A stretch of DNA of 64,000 nucleotides from Caballeronia zhejiangensis (GTDB lineage Bacteria; Pseudomonadota; Gammaproteobacteria; Burkholderiales; Burkholderiaceae), in assembly GCF_000698575.1 (NCBI RefSeq), contig NZ_JFHD01000002.1, positions 434,001 to 498,000 on the forward strand. The letters run 5' to 3'. The stretch's first letter is position 1; each line of letters starts with the position of its first letter. This document shows, in pieces, positions 9,171-18,023 of this stretch. Made by a program: the position numbers and the translations under genes. Below the pieces are notes generated by a model. It was not told where the DNA came from. It saw nothing but the letters and a program-made list of their open reading frames with translations, and did no database searches.

Positions 9171-9905
9171 TTACGCCGCTTCCTCGACGGATTCACGCGC
9201 GGCCGCCAGCGCCGCGCGGAATTCCACCAGTTCCGCGATGGTCAGCATCGGCAGGCCGCGCTCCTGCGCGAAACGCTCGACTTGCGCGCCGCGCGTCATG
9301 GTGCCGTCGGCGTTCATCAGTTCGCAGAGTACGCCGGCAGGCTTGAGGCCGGCGAGGATCGCCAGGTCGACCGTGCCTTCGGTGTGACCACGCCGCGCGA
9401 GCACGCCGCCGGGCATCGCGCGCAGCGGAAAGACGTGGCCGGGCCGCACGATGTCCGCCGGGTTCGCGTTTTCGGCGATCGCCGCGCGGATCGTCGTCAC
9501 GCGATCCGCCGCCGATACGCCCGTCGTCACGCCTTCCCGCGCTTCGATCGACACGGTGAACGCCGTGCCGTAGCGGCTGCCGTTCGCGGCGGCCATCGGC
9601 GGGAGTTCGAGCGCGCGTACTTTGTCGTCGGGCAGACACAGGCACACGATGCCGCTGCATTCGCGGATCAGAAGGGCCATGGTGGCGTCGGTGAGTTTTT
9701 CGGCGGCGACGATCAGATCGGCTTCGTTCTCGCGATCGTCGTCGTCCTGAAGCACGACCGGACGGCCTTCGCGCATGGCGTCGAGCGCGGCGGCGATGCG
9801 CGGCGGAACGTCGAACGAAGCGAGCTGGGGAAGGTCGGCAGAAGCGTCATCGGCGATGACGGCCGGTGTGGCGAACGACAGGCTGGCAGCTTGGGACTGG
9901 GACAT
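9171..9905 (-). CDS. ribB: 3,4-dihydroxy-2-butanone-4-phosphate synthase
   Basis: 244 aa from ATG 9905 ([20 protein letters not shown]). It converts ribulose-5-phosphate to the four-carbon riboflavin precursor. The acidic active-site loop [12 protein letters not shown], the ECSGIVCL segment, and the [10 protein letters not shown] and [12 protein letters not shown] motifs are all present. There is no fused GTP cyclohydrolase II domain, so it is the stand-alone form. The long leader carries an FMN riboswitch. The frame stays open further upstream, but that part covers the riboswitch leader and is not expected to be translated. Confidence 0.95.
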   Translation of the reverse strand: MSQSQAASLSFATPAVIADDASADLPQLASFDVPPRIAAALDAMREGRPVVLQDDDDRENEADLIVAAEKLTDATMALLIRECSGIVCLCLPDDKVRALELPPMAAANGSRYGTAFTVSIEAREGVTTGVSAADRVTTIRAAIAENANPADIVRPGHVFPLRAMPGGVLARRGHTEGTVDLAILAGLKPAGVLCELMNADGTMTRGAQVERFAQERGLPMLTIAELVEFRAALAAARESVEEAA

Positions 9906-10055
9906 GTGAAACGCTCTCGCAGGAAATGTAAGCGAAAAACGTTTCAGGGCATTGCAAACAGACAGAACGGCACCCCACGGCGACGCGCCAAGAGGCGCGG
10001 CGGCGTCCGGTTCGGCACGATGCGGAAATCGCCAAGGGGACGGACATGACCATCT

Positions 10056-10213
10056 GCACATCTTCTCTCATCCGGACTATGACCGTCGGCTCTGGCATCT
10101 CACCAGATCTGCTGACCCCGCGCGTGAATCCTGCGCGGGCGCTCGCGGGCTCGTGGTCCGGCCGCGAAGCCTCGCCACATACCGCCGGTGGGGAATTGCA
10201 CCCCGCCCTGAAG
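10056..10213 (-). promoter_or_regulatory. FMN riboswitch (RFN element) upstream of ribB
   Basis: Read on the minus strand, the conserved RFN blocks appear in order: CTTCAGGGCGGGGTGCAATT, CCCCACCGGCGGTA, AGCCCGCGAGCG, GGTCAGCAGATCTGGTGAGA, TGCCAGAGCCGACGGTCATA and GTCCGGATGAGAGAAGATG. It lies about 150 nt before the ribB start. FMN binding should switch ribB off. The remaining leader holds a GC-rich stem (near 9985-10005) but no clear U-tract, so translational or Rho-linked control is as likely as intrinsic termination. Confidence 0.95.
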
Positions 10214-10255
10214 ACGTACTCGATGCCGCAAGCCGCAAGGCTCGCGAGCTTTTTT

Positions 10256-10284
10256 AGGATACCGCACGCCGGCGGTTTTTGCAC
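10256..10284 (-). promoter_or_regulatory. Candidate sigma70 promoter for the ribB leader
   Basis: On the minus strand GTGCAA (10284-10279) is followed by 17 bp and TATCCT (10261-10256). That places transcription start about 35-40 nt before the riboswitch. The hexamers are imperfect, but the spacing and position fit. Confidence 0.4.
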
Positions 10285-10326
10285 CGCCGCATGACGCGAA
10301 AGGGTGCGATACGCCATGCATAGCCG

Positions 10327-11823
10327 TTAGCTGTCCGCCCATGCCTTCGCGGCGTTGACCGCGCGGCGCCACCCGGCGAGGCAGGAATCGATCTCCGGTT
10401 TCGGCATCGACGGCGTGAAGCGGCGCTCCAGTTGCCATTGCGCCTTGAGTTCGTCGACGTCCTTCCAGTAGCCGACCGCGAGCCCCGCCAGATAAGCCGC
10501 GCCGAGCGCCGTCGTCTCGGCGATGCGCGGACGCGCGACATCGACGCCGAGAATGTCGGCCTGGAATTGCATCAGCAGATCGTTCGCGCAGGCGCCGCCA
10601 TCGACACGCAATTCGCCGATGCGGATGCCCGAGTCCGCTTCCATGGCTTTCAAGACGTCGAGGGACTGATAGGCGATCGAATCGAGCGCCGCCCGCGCGA
10701 CATGACTCGATGTCGTTCCGCGCGTGACGCCGAAGAGCGTGCCGCGTGCGCGCGCGTTCCAGTGCGGCGCGCCGAGCCCGGCGAACGCAGGCACGAGATA
10801 GACGCCGTCGCCGTGCGGCACGCCGCGCGCGAGCGTCTCGATTTCGCTCGCGCGCCGGATGAGGCCGAGGCCGTCGCGCAGCCATTGAACGACCGCGCCC
10901 GCGATGAAGATGCTGCCTTCGAGCGCATAGCTGGCGTGATCGCCGATCTGCCAGGCAATCGTGGTGACGAGGTTGTTGCGCGACTCGATGGGCTTGTCGC
11001 CCGTGTTCATGACGAGAAAGCAGCCGGTGCCGTAGGTGTTCTTCACCATGCCGGAATCCGTGCACATCTGGCCGAAGAGCGCGGCGTGCTGATCGCCGGC
11101 AAGCGCTGCAAGCGGGACATCGGCGTTGAACACGGTGCCTCGCGCCGTGCCATAACGTTCCGACGACGTCCGCACTTCGGGAAGCATGCTGCGGGGAATG
11201 TCGAGCGCGTCGAGCAGTTCGTCGTCCCAGCGGCGTTCGTGAATGTTGAAGAGCATCGTGCGCGAGGCGTTCGTGACGTCGGTGACATGCAAGCCGTGAC
11301 GCGTGAAATTCCACACGAGCCAGCTATCGACGGTGCCGAACGCGAGCCGCCCTTGCTTCGCCTTGTCGCGCGCACCTTCTATGTTATCGAGAATCCAGCG
11401 GATTTTCGTCGCCGAAAAGTATGCGTCGATAGGCAAACCGGTTTTCGCGCGAACCATCGCTTCGAGGCCGCGCGACTTGAGCTCGTCACAGAAGCCGGCC
11501 GTGCGGCGGTCCTGCCAGACGATCGCGTTATAGATCGGCGCGCCCGTCTCGCGATCCCAGACGATCGTAGTCTCGCGCTGGTTCGCTATGCCGACTGCCG
11601 CGATCGAAGCAGCGCTCGCGCCGGCGCGCGTGACGGCTTCCGCGGCGACGCCTGCCTGCGTCGACCAGATTTCGCGCGGATCATGTTCGACCCAGCCCGC
11701 CTCGGGATAAATCTGCTGGAATTCCTTCTGCGCCAAGGACACGATGTTGCCGTTCCGGTCGAACAGCATGGCCCGTGAGCTGGTGGTGCCCTGATCGAGC
11801 GCGAGAACGTACTGATCCTGCAT
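10327..11823 (-). CDS. glpK: Glycerol kinase
   Basis: 498 aa from ATG 11823, with a strong Shine-Dalgarno (GGAGGAGACC just before the start). It phosphorylates glycerol to sn-glycerol-3-phosphate. FGGY family signatures are [20 protein letters not shown] at the N-terminus, [17 protein letters not shown], and the C-terminal region [20 protein letters not shown]. Length matches the family. No glycerol facilitator or glp regulator lies next to it in this window. An upstream in-frame extension to about 12129 was rejected because homology and the ribosome-binding site both point to 11823. Confidence 0.97.
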   Translation of the reverse strand: MQDQYVLALDQGTTSSRAMLFDRNGNIVSLAQKEFQQIYPEAGWVEHDPREIWSTQAGVAAEAVTRAGASAASIAAVGIANQRETTIVWDRETGAPIYNAIVWQDRRTAGFCDELKSRGLEAMVRAKTGLPIDAYFSATKIRWILDNIEGARDKAKQGRLAFGTVDSWLVWNFTRHGLHVTDVTNASRTMLFNIHERRWDDELLDALDIPRSMLPEVRTSSERYGTARGTVFNADVPLAALAGDQHAALFGQMCTDSGMVKNTYGTGCFLVMNTGDKPIESRNNLVTTIAWQIGDHASYALEGSIFIAGAVVQWLRDGLGLIRRASEIETLARGVPHGDGVYLVPAFAGLGAPHWNARARGTLFGVTRGTTSSHVARAALDSIAYQSLDVLKAMEADSGIRIGELRVDGGACANDLLMQFQADILGVDVARPRIAETTALGAAYLAGLAVGYWKDVDELKAQWQLERRFTPSMPKPEIDSCLAGWRRAVNAAKAWADS

Positions 11824-12047
11824 GGTCTCCTCCGGTTCGAACGGACATCGACGTTTCGGGCAGCAAAGCCGCTGTCCGTTTGCGCAATCTATCGGAGCGA
11901 GGCGACGCGGACAAGCTGGCCGAACGGCATAAGCCGCGCGACATCGACCGCTCGAATGCGGATTTGGCCTATGCCATTCGGCCGAGTGGCGCGGCGTTCG
12001 TGTTCGTCCGATACTGGCGGCACGAAACCGATTGAAGGGTGAGTGCG

Positions 12048-12428
12048 ATGCGTATGCTGTTGATTTCCGGCGTGCTGGGCGCGGCGCTTCTGACGGGCTG
12101 CGTGGGCACGCCCAGCCTGGACGGCTCATTGGGCGCGCCGTCGTTCAGCGCGCTGCAGGACATGTGCGGGACCTCGCCCGTCGACTACGGCGCGGACGCG
12201 CAATCGGTCTATTCAGCCTTCTACGATGCCTATGTGGCCGAACGGCGCGGCGGGTTGCAGAAGGAGCGCTTCTGCGCGTTCCAGGCGGCGATTGCAGAAC
12301 GGTATCGTGCTTATCGCGCGAATCCCGGCCCCGAAGCGCAAAGCGCGTGGGCGAAGTTCTTCCTGGAGCAGCGCGCGCAGGCGCTGAGCTGGCGCGCGGC
12401 AGTGGACCCGACACTGCGGGCCGGCTGA
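12048..12428 (+). CDS. Small predicted lipoprotein
   Basis: 126 aa from ATG 12048, with GAAGGG about eight bases upstream. The N-terminus [20 protein letters not shown] is a lipoprotein signal with lipobox LLTGC. The mature part is alpha-rich and polar, with two more cysteines (DMCGTS, ERFCAF) that could form a disulfide. I do not recognise a family. It is divergent from glpK and convergent with the small gene at 12502. Envelope location is inferred from the lipobox. Confidence 0.7.
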   Translation: MRMLLISGVLGAALLTGCVGTPSLDGSLGAPSFSALQDMCGTSPVDYGADAQSVYSAFYDAYVAERRGGLQKERFCAFQAAIAERYRAYRANPGPEAQSAWAKFFLEQRAQALSWRAAVDPTLRAG

Positions 12429-12501
12429 CGCGACTTGACGCTAGGTGAAGGGAGAGTGAAGCGGACGCGGCCTTGCACCGCGTCCCGAGTCCTGCCGCGT
12501 G

Positions 12502-12699
12502 CTACGAGTAACGCTTGAAAGCCTTGACTGTGGAGTCGCCGGTGGCGGTGAGGCGCCATTGCTGACGTCCCGATGCGAGATTTTCGAGTTGGACGAGCTG
12601 ACGTTCGAGCAGGGCGTCGAGCTCTTCGCGTTCCATGTCGACCTGATTAGGCGCTTCCTGAACCAATAGCAGCGTGGCGAATTCGTGCGGACTCAGCAT
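12502..12699 (-). CDS. Small hypothetical protein, 65 aa
   Basis: The sequence begins MLSPHEFATLLLVQEAPNQ and ends in a basic tail (WRLTATGDSTVKAFKRYS). I chose ATG 12699 because GGAG sits five bases upstream; a longer start at ATG 12711 (MENTMLS) lacks a site. The pattern of helix, then a Q/L-rich helix, then a beta-like R-Q-Q-W-R-L-T-x-T-G segment resembles a small winged-helix fold. That is only an impression. It is convergent with the lipoprotein at 12048. No function is assigned. Confidence 0.6.
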   Translation of the reverse strand: MLSPHEFATLLLVQEAPNQVDMEREELDALLERQLVQLENLASGRQQWRLTATGDSTVKAFKRYS

Positions 12700-13159
12700 T
12701 GTGTTCTCCATGACGACCGAACGGCATAAGCAACCGGCCTTGTAAGCCGGGTCTTTTTGCTTCGAAACGTTGTACGGGAAAACTGAAAAATTGCCGGGCA
12801 AACGCGTCGATTTTGTGCTGCGGATGCCGGGAATTGGGATTGTAGGCAAGCGTCTGACAAGTGCCAAATTTGCCGAGAAAATTTTGGCTTTGACTTTTTA
12901 TCAATGCAGAAGCGGTTTATCGCTCACGCGAATTCGAAGAATCCACTTGAGGTTCGTGCGGCGGCGCACACAAGGATCGGCATGCGAGCACACGCAATCA
13001 GCGACGCCTGATCGCCCGGTTAATGCGCAATGCGCATTAATTTATACGATAAATGAATTTGTTTTGGATTAAGCGGACAATGCAATATTCCCCCTTTGCC
13101 CGGATCGGCCACAAGGTCGGCCGGCACGTTCTGCCCGCTGGAATTTCGGACTTCATTCA
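12700..13159. other. Intergenic region upstream of ggt, locally A/T-rich
   Basis: 460 bp without a convincing gene. The stretch at about 12765-12910 and again at 13020-13090 is clearly richer in A/T than its surroundings. It contains a 21-bp palindrome (separate entry). A loose promoter (TTGTTT, 18 bp, CAATAT around 13059-13088) lies between the palindrome and the ggt start. Nothing else is recognisable. Confidence 0.6.
13020..13040. promoter_or_regulatory. Perfect 21-bp palindrome upstream of ggt
   Basis: Arms TTAATGCGCA and TGCGCATTAA flank a single central A, with no mismatch. It lies 120 bp before the ggt start. Such perfect dyads are usually dimeric repressor or activator sites. The regulator is unknown. 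Confidence 0.5.
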
Positions 13160-14797
13160 ATGACTCGCTTCAACTGGCAAAACCCGTATCCCACCCCGCG
13201 CCTTCCGGTGTTCGCCCGCAATATCGTTTCGACATCTCATCCGCTCGCCGCGCAGGCCGGTCTGCGCATGCTATGGAAGGGGGGCAATGCGGTCGATGCA
13301 GCCATCGCGGCCGCGGCGGCCATTACCGTGGTGGAACCCGTGTCATGCGGGCTGGGCGGCGACGCTTTCGCGCTCGTCTGGGACGGTCGGAAGCTGCACG
13401 GGCTGAATGCTTCGGGCGTATCGCCGGCGGCGTGGAACGTCGATTATTTCCGGCGCAAGTACGGCGAGGAAAACGGTCTCGCGCGCCAGCCCAAGCGCGG
13501 CTGGGACGCCGTGACGGTGCCGGGTGTCATCGCCGGGTGGGAAGCGTTGCACGCGAAGTTCGGCACGCTGCCCTTCGCGGATCTGATGGAGCCAGCCATC
13601 GAAATCGCCGAGCGCGGTCATGCGGTGGCGAGCATCGTCGCCTACAAGTGGGCGGCGGCGGTGCCGGAGCTCAAGGACATGCCGGGTTTCGCCGATGTAT
13701 TCATGCCGCACGGCCGCGCGCCTGACGTGAGCGAACTCGTGCGCTTCCCCGGCCACGCAAAAACGCTGCGCCTGCTCGCGCAGCAAGGTCCGCGCGCGTT
13801 CTACGAAGGCGAGATCGCCGAGCGCATCGCCGCGTTCGCGCGCGCGGGCGGCGCGGCGTTGACGATGGACGACCTGCGCAACTATCGCGCGGACTGGGTC
13901 GAGCCGATCAGCAAGGATTATCGCGGCTACACGGTGCACGAGATTCCGCCGAACGGACAGGGCATCGCGGCGCTCATCGCGCTCGGCATTCTCGACAAGT
14001 TCGACGTGAGCGCTTTGAACGTCGATCGCATCGAGTCGCAGCATCTGCAAATCGAGGCGATGAAGCTCGCCTTCGCGGATGTCTATCGCTACGTCGCCGA
14101 TCCGCGCTCGATGGAAGTCACGCCGGAACACATGCTCGACGACGCCTATCTGACCGAACGCGCGAAGCTCATCGATCCGAAAAAGGCGACGCACTTCGAC
14201 TTCGGCATGCCCAAGGCGGGCGGCACCATCTATATGTCCGTCGCCGATGAGCGCGGCATGATGGTGAGCTTCATCCAGTCGAATTACATGGGCTTCGGTT
14301 CGGGCGTGGTCGTTCCCGACACCGGTATCGCGCTGCAGAACCGCGGTTGCGGCTTTTCGATGGATCCGAAGTCCGCGAACGTCGTGGAAGGCGGCAAGCG
14401 TCCGTTCCATACCATCATTCCGGCTTTTCTCACTCAGCAGGTCGATGGCAGGCAGGAAGCCGTCATGAGCTTCGGCGTGATGGGCGGCGACATGCAGCCG
14501 CAAGGCCATCTGCAATCCATCGTACGCATGCTCGACTACGGCCAGCAGCCGCAGGCCGCGTGCGACGCGCCGCGCTGGAAGGTGAACCGCGACTTCACGA
14601 TCGACATCGAAGCCACGCTCGATCTCGAAACCGCGCGCGCGCTCGAGGGTCTCGGCCACACGATCAAGTCCATCGACGATCCCTACATGGACTTCGGCTC
14701 CGGCCAGTACATCTGGAAGCTGGATCGCAATGATCCGGAGCGCGGCTATGTCGCGGCGAGCGACAGCCGGCGCGACGGACTCGCCGCAGGCTTCTGA
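13160..14797 (+). CDS. Gamma-glutamyltransferase family Ntn-hydrolase
   Basis: 545 aa. The large-subunit region includes HPLAAQAGLRMLWKGGNAVD and EPVSCGLGGDAFALVWDG. The autocleavage nucleophile is probably Thr356 in AGGTIYMSV, followed by the small-subunit motif SFIQSNYMGFGSGVVVPDTG. No signal peptide is visible, unlike periplasmic E. coli GGT, so it may be cytoplasmic. The branch with GGT-I-Y rather than T-T-H is common among GGT-like enzymes of uncertain substrate. It is followed after 150 bp by an MHS transporter on the same strand, so uptake and cleavage of a gamma-glutamyl or similar amide is a reasonable inference. Confidence 0.88.
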   Translation: MTRFNWQNPYPTPRLPVFARNIVSTSHPLAAQAGLRMLWKGGNAVDAAIAAAAAITVVEPVSCGLGGDAFALVWDGRKLHGLNASGVSPAAWNVDYFRRKYGEENGLARQPKRGWDAVTVPGVIAGWEALHAKFGTLPFADLMEPAIEIAERGHAVASIVAYKWAAAVPELKDMPGFADVFMPHGRAPDVSELVRFPGHAKTLRLLAQQGPRAFYEGEIAERIAAFARAGGAALTMDDLRNYRADWVEPISKDYRGYTVHEIPPNGQGIAALIALGILDKFDVSALNVDRIESQHLQIEAMKLAFADVYRYVADPRSMEVTPEHMLDDAYLTERAKLIDPKKATHFDFGMPKAGGTIYMSVADERGMMVSFIQSNYMGFGSGVVVPDTGIALQNRGCGFSMDPKSANVVEGGKRPFHTIIPAFLTQQVDGRQEAVMSFGVMGGDMQPQGHLQSIVRMLDYGQQPQAACDAPRWKVNRDFTIDIEATLDLETARALEGLGHTIKSIDDPYMDFGSGQYIWKLDRNDPERGYVAASDSRRDGLAAGF

Positions 14798-14947
14798 GGC
14801 TGCCATCGGAGGCCGCGCCGTCGGCCGGTCTCCGTCGATAAAAAACCACGCATCCGATCGCCGCAATTGTGCAGGCGAGGGGGCCGCGCGCCCGCGCCTC
14901 GTGGCCTCGGTCGGACATCACGACATGGAAGCGGGATAGGAGAAATC

Positions 14948-16282
14948 ATGAACGAACGCGTGTATCAAGGCGCTGCTCCGACGCAGGCGCAAACGCCCGC
15001 GCCGCACCCGGCGCCATCCAAGGCGATGATCCGCCGCATCGTGTTCTCGTCGTCGATCGGCAACGCGCTCGAGTGGTTCGACTTTCTCGTCTATGGCTAT
15101 TTCGCGACGGTCATCGCGAAGGCGTTCTTCCCGTCGAATGACGAATGGCTCTCGACGATGCTTGCCATCGGCACGTTCGGCATCTCGTTCCTGATGCGCC
15201 CGCTCGGCGCGATCGTGCTCGGCATCTACGGCGACCGCAAAGGGCGCAAGGCCGCGCTCACGCTCGCCATTCTGCTGATGATGGTCGGCACGCTCACCAT
15301 GGCCGTGATGCCTTCGTATCAGCACATCGGAATCGCCGCGCCGCTTTTGATCTTGCTCGCGCGTCTCGTGCAGGGCTTCGCGGTCGGCGGCGAGTTCGGC
15401 AGCGCGACCGCGTTCATGGTCGAGCACAGCGAAGCGCGGCGCGGCTACTACGCGAGCTGGCAGTTCGCGAGCCAAGGGCTTGCCGCGATCATGGCCGCGG
15501 CGTTCGGCTCGGTACTCAGCGCCTGGCTGCCGCAGCCGCAACTCGAAAGCTGGGGCTGGCGCATTCCGTTTGTCTTCGGTCTGCTCGTCGGGCCGGTTGG
15601 CTATTACATCCGCTCGCATCTGGACGAAACGCCGGAGTTTCTCGCGACGCGCTCCGCGCAGAAGGCGAGCGCGCCAGGCGTGTCGTTCGCGAATCAATGG
15701 CTGAATCTTTTGCTGGCCGTGGGCATCGTCGCGCAATCGACGGTCGGCGTGTACGTCCTGCAACTCTATATGCCGCTGTACGCAGTCAAGCAGTTGCACC
15801 TGCCGGCGACCGCATCGTTCGCCGTCGTGGTGCTCAATGGCGGACTTCAGTTCATCTTCTCTCCGTTGATGGGCGCGCTCTCCGACCGGCTCGGGCGCAT
15901 CCACATCATGCTCGGTACATCGATTTTCATGGGCGTCACGATTTATCCGATGTTTGCGTGGCTGCAAGCGCATCCGACAGTCGCGTCGCTGGTCGTTCTC
16001 CAATCGGTCGCGGGCATTCTCAAGGCCGCGTATTCCGGTCCAATGCCCGCGCTTATGTCCGAAATCTTCCCGACTCGCGTGCGTTCGACGGGTCTTTCCA
16101 TCGGCTATGCGCTCGGCGTCACGCTGTTTGGCGGTTTTGCGCCGACCATCGTGGAAGCCTTCATCCATGTCACGGGGGACAAGCTCGCGCCGAGTTACTA
16201 CGTGTTGCTGGCTGCCGTCTTGTCGGGAATCTCGCTGGCGATCGTCGCCTGGCGCATGCGCGCGGCACGACGCGCAACGTAA
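14948..16282 (+). CDS. MHS family MFS transporter
   Basis: 444 aa from ATG 14948 (ribosome-binding site GGATAGGAGAAATC). Metabolite:H+ symporter signatures are SSSIGNALEWFDFLVYGYFA, GIYGDRKGRKAALTL, RLVQGFAVGGEFGSATAFM and SWGWRIPFVFGLLVGP. About 12 membrane segments are expected. Relatives carry citrate, proline/betaine, alpha-ketoglutarate and similar acids. It follows the GGT-like gene and is probably in its operon. A terminator at 16319-16339 ends the unit. Confidence 0.92.
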   Translation: MNERVYQGAAPTQAQTPAPHPAPSKAMIRRIVFSSSIGNALEWFDFLVYGYFATVIAKAFFPSNDEWLSTMLAIGTFGISFLMRPLGAIVLGIYGDRKGRKAALTLAILLMMVGTLTMAVMPSYQHIGIAAPLLILLARLVQGFAVGGEFGSATAFMVEHSEARRGYYASWQFASQGLAAIMAAAFGSVLSAWLPQPQLESWGWRIPFVFGLLVGPVGYYIRSHLDETPEFLATRSAQKASAPGVSFANQWLNLLLAVGIVAQSTVGVYVLQLYMPLYAVKQLHLPATASFAVVVLNGGLQFIFSPLMGALSDRLGRIHIMLGTSIFMGVTIYPMFAWLQAHPTVASLVVLQSVAGILKAAYSGPMPALMSEIFPTRVRSTGLSIGYALGVTLFGGFAPTIVEAFIHVTGDKLAPSYYVLLAAVLSGISLAIVAWRMRAARRAT

Positions 16283-16631
16283 CGGCGCGCTGCGCGACGG
16301 CATCGCGCGAAACAATCGAGGCGGCTTCGGCCGCCTTTTGCATTTCGAACACGACGCAACCATATACAGAGCCGACCGGCATGAATAATGCTGCAGCGCA
16401 CCGACGACTCGACCGCGCCGGATCGTAAGAATTTGGAACGCATGGAACTGGCGGGCCGCGGGTGAGTCTGTCCCCATGTCTGCAAACTCATTGCAGGGCG
16501 GCTAAGATGAAAACAAGCCGCTGACACTTGAAGTCAACAGCGCCGGGGTCGATCCAATCACGGCGTCGCCTGAACCTCGGCCGTTTCTCATCGGCCGATG
16601 GCGCGTTCAGTCCAGCCAGGGAGCGCGATAT
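16283..16631. other. Intergenic region with terminator
   Basis: 349 bp between the MHS transporter and the diiron protein. It contains the terminator at 16319-16339. The rest should hold the promoter of the diiron gene, but I see no strong hexamer pair. Confidence 0.5.
16319..16339 (+). terminator. Rho-independent terminator after the MHS transporter
   Basis: Stem AGGCGGC / GCCGCCT with a stable TTCG tetraloop, then a short T-run, 36 bp after the stop at 16282. Confidence 0.8.
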
Positions 16632-17456
16632 ATGCATACGGACAGTACACATGTGATGCCTTGGCGCATCGAAGACATCGATCTCACGCGAATCGATCGT
16701 CAGAAGGCGGCATCCAACGAGCACCTTCTCTTGTTGTTGTGCGCCTGCTCGTTCATCGAGAGCGGGACGGACCTCTATACGAGCAATCTCAGCAAGTATT
16801 TTCACGACGATCCCGAAATCTCGGCGTGGCTCAACAACGAATGGGAGCCCGAAGAGATGCAGCACGGCAGGGCGCTCAAGACCTACATCAACCACGTTTG
16901 GCCCGAGTTCGACTGGGACACTGCGTTCAGGAATTTCTTCGACGAATACTCGCTCACTTGTTCATACGAGGAGTTCGAGAAGAAGCGCGCGCTCGAGATG
17001 GTTGCGCGCTGCGTCGTCGAGACGGGAACGGCCACGCTTTATCGCGCGATCAACGATTGTTCGGATGAACCGGTGCTGAAGGAAATCACCGACAACATCC
17101 GCACGGACGAAGTGCGGCATTACAAGCACTTTTTCCATTTCTTCAAGAAGTGGAACAAGATCGAGGGCAATGGCCGCATGGCCGTGCTCGGCGCGCTCGT
17201 GCGGCGCGTCGTGGAACTGAAAAGCGAGGATTCGGAGATCGCGCTGCGGCACGTCTTCGCGATTCGTTACCCGGAGCGCGCGCAGGATGTCGAGTACAAC
17301 CGCGAGCTCTCCGCGCGAGTGAATGCGCTCGTGCGGCGCAATCTGTCGGCGGATCAGGCCATCAAGATGCTGCTCAAGCCGCTCGATCTGCCCGCGCGCA
17401 TTCAACCCGGCGTGCACTATCCGCTGTCGAAGATGACGCAGTTATTCTTCCGCTAA
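16632..17456 (+). CDS. Diiron ferritin-like domain protein
   Basis: 274 aa, soluble and helical. Ligands for a diiron site are spaced as in ferritin-like oxygenases and oxidases: E43 (FIESGTDLY), E75 and H78 (EEMQH), E130 (VVETGTATLY), E160 and H163 (DEVRHYKHF). The ExxH motif therefore occurs twice with a single Glu before each, the usual four-helix arrangement. The length exceeds simple rubrerythrins, and the C-terminal about 80 residues are extra. The reaction is unknown; peroxide or O2 chemistry on a metabolite or fatty acid is possible. It is a single-gene unit followed by a terminator. Confidence 0.8.
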   Translation: MHTDSTHVMPWRIEDIDLTRIDRQKAASNEHLLLLLCACSFIESGTDLYTSNLSKYFHDDPEISAWLNNEWEPEEMQHGRALKTYINHVWPEFDWDTAFRNFFDEYSLTCSYEEFEKKRALEMVARCVVETGTATLYRAINDCSDEPVLKEITDNIRTDEVRHYKHFFHFFKKWNKIEGNGRMAVLGALVRRVVELKSEDSEIALRHVFAIRYPERAQDVEYNRELSARVNALVRRNLSADQAIKMLLKPLDLPARIQPGVHYPLSKMTQLFFR

Positions 17457-17467
17457 CCTTGTTCGAC

Positions 17468-17495
17468 GATGCCGGCGCAAAGCCGGCATCTTTTC
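17468..17495 (+). terminator. Rho-independent terminator after the diiron gene
   Basis: Perfect 9-bp stem GATGCCGGC / GCCGGCATC with loop GCAAA, then TTTT. It begins 12 bp after the stop at 17456 and ends right at the ATG of the next gene (17496). Confidence 0.85.
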
Positions 17496-18008
17496 ATGAC
17501 CGATCACAACACGCCCCGACCGTCGCTTTCGTCGCAATCCGTTTTCGATGAATGGCCGCCCGAGCTGCGCGCGCGCTTCGACGGCGCGCTCGCTCGCGCC
17601 GACGACGGCTTCACCGTTTCGCTATGCGCGGCGGATGAGGCTCATCGCGTGCGAACCGCTTTGTTGAGCGCCGGTGAGCTGTACGCGCCGGATGCGCGCA
17701 GACTCGCGTTCGCGTTGTGGCCGTCGTCGCGGACGGCGCAGGCTGTCACCGCGAGCGGACGCGCGACACTCGCCTTCGTATCCGATGAGGCGTTTTATCA
17801 AGTGCATCTGGACGTGCGTCGCGTGCCGCTCGACGATGTGCCGCTCGCGTGCTTCGTCGGCACGATCGAGAGCGGTGAGGTTCAACGGGTGGGATATGCG
17901 CGACTCACGAACGGAATTGCCTTCGAACTGACCGAAGCGCAATCGGCGCTCGCGCGCTGGCGCGAGCAACTCGACTGGCTGAAGCGGGCGGCGAGCGTCG
18001 CCGCCTGA
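17496..18008 (+). CDS. Conserved hypothetical, possibly split-barrel flavin-type protein
   Basis: 170 aa from ATG 17496 (MTDHNTPRPSLSSQSVFDE). The body (GELYAPDARRLAFALWPSS, ASGRATLAFVSDEAFYQVHL) has the beta-rich pattern of pyridoxamine-phosphate-oxidase-like split barrels, but no diagnostic motif lets me be sure. The start codon directly abuts a terminator hairpin, so ordinary read-through from the diiron gene should be weak, and no good ribosome-binding site is visible. A start at ATG 17469 inside the hairpin is in frame but less likely. The stop is 15 bp from the convergent helicase gene. Confidence 0.6.
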   Translation: MTDHNTPRPSLSSQSVFDEWPPELRARFDGALARADDGFTVSLCAADEAHRVRTALLSAGELYAPDARRLAFALWPSSRTAQAVTASGRATLAFVSDEAFYQVHLDVRRVPLDDVPLACFVGTIESGEVQRVGYARLTNGIAFELTEAQSALARWREQLDWLKRAASVAA

Positions 18009-18023
18009 ATCACGACAGATGCA

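Noticed and set aside
12465-12485. Hairpin GACGCGG / CCGCGTC between two convergent small genes as a terminator
   Set aside because: No T-run on either strand, so it is only a weak stem.
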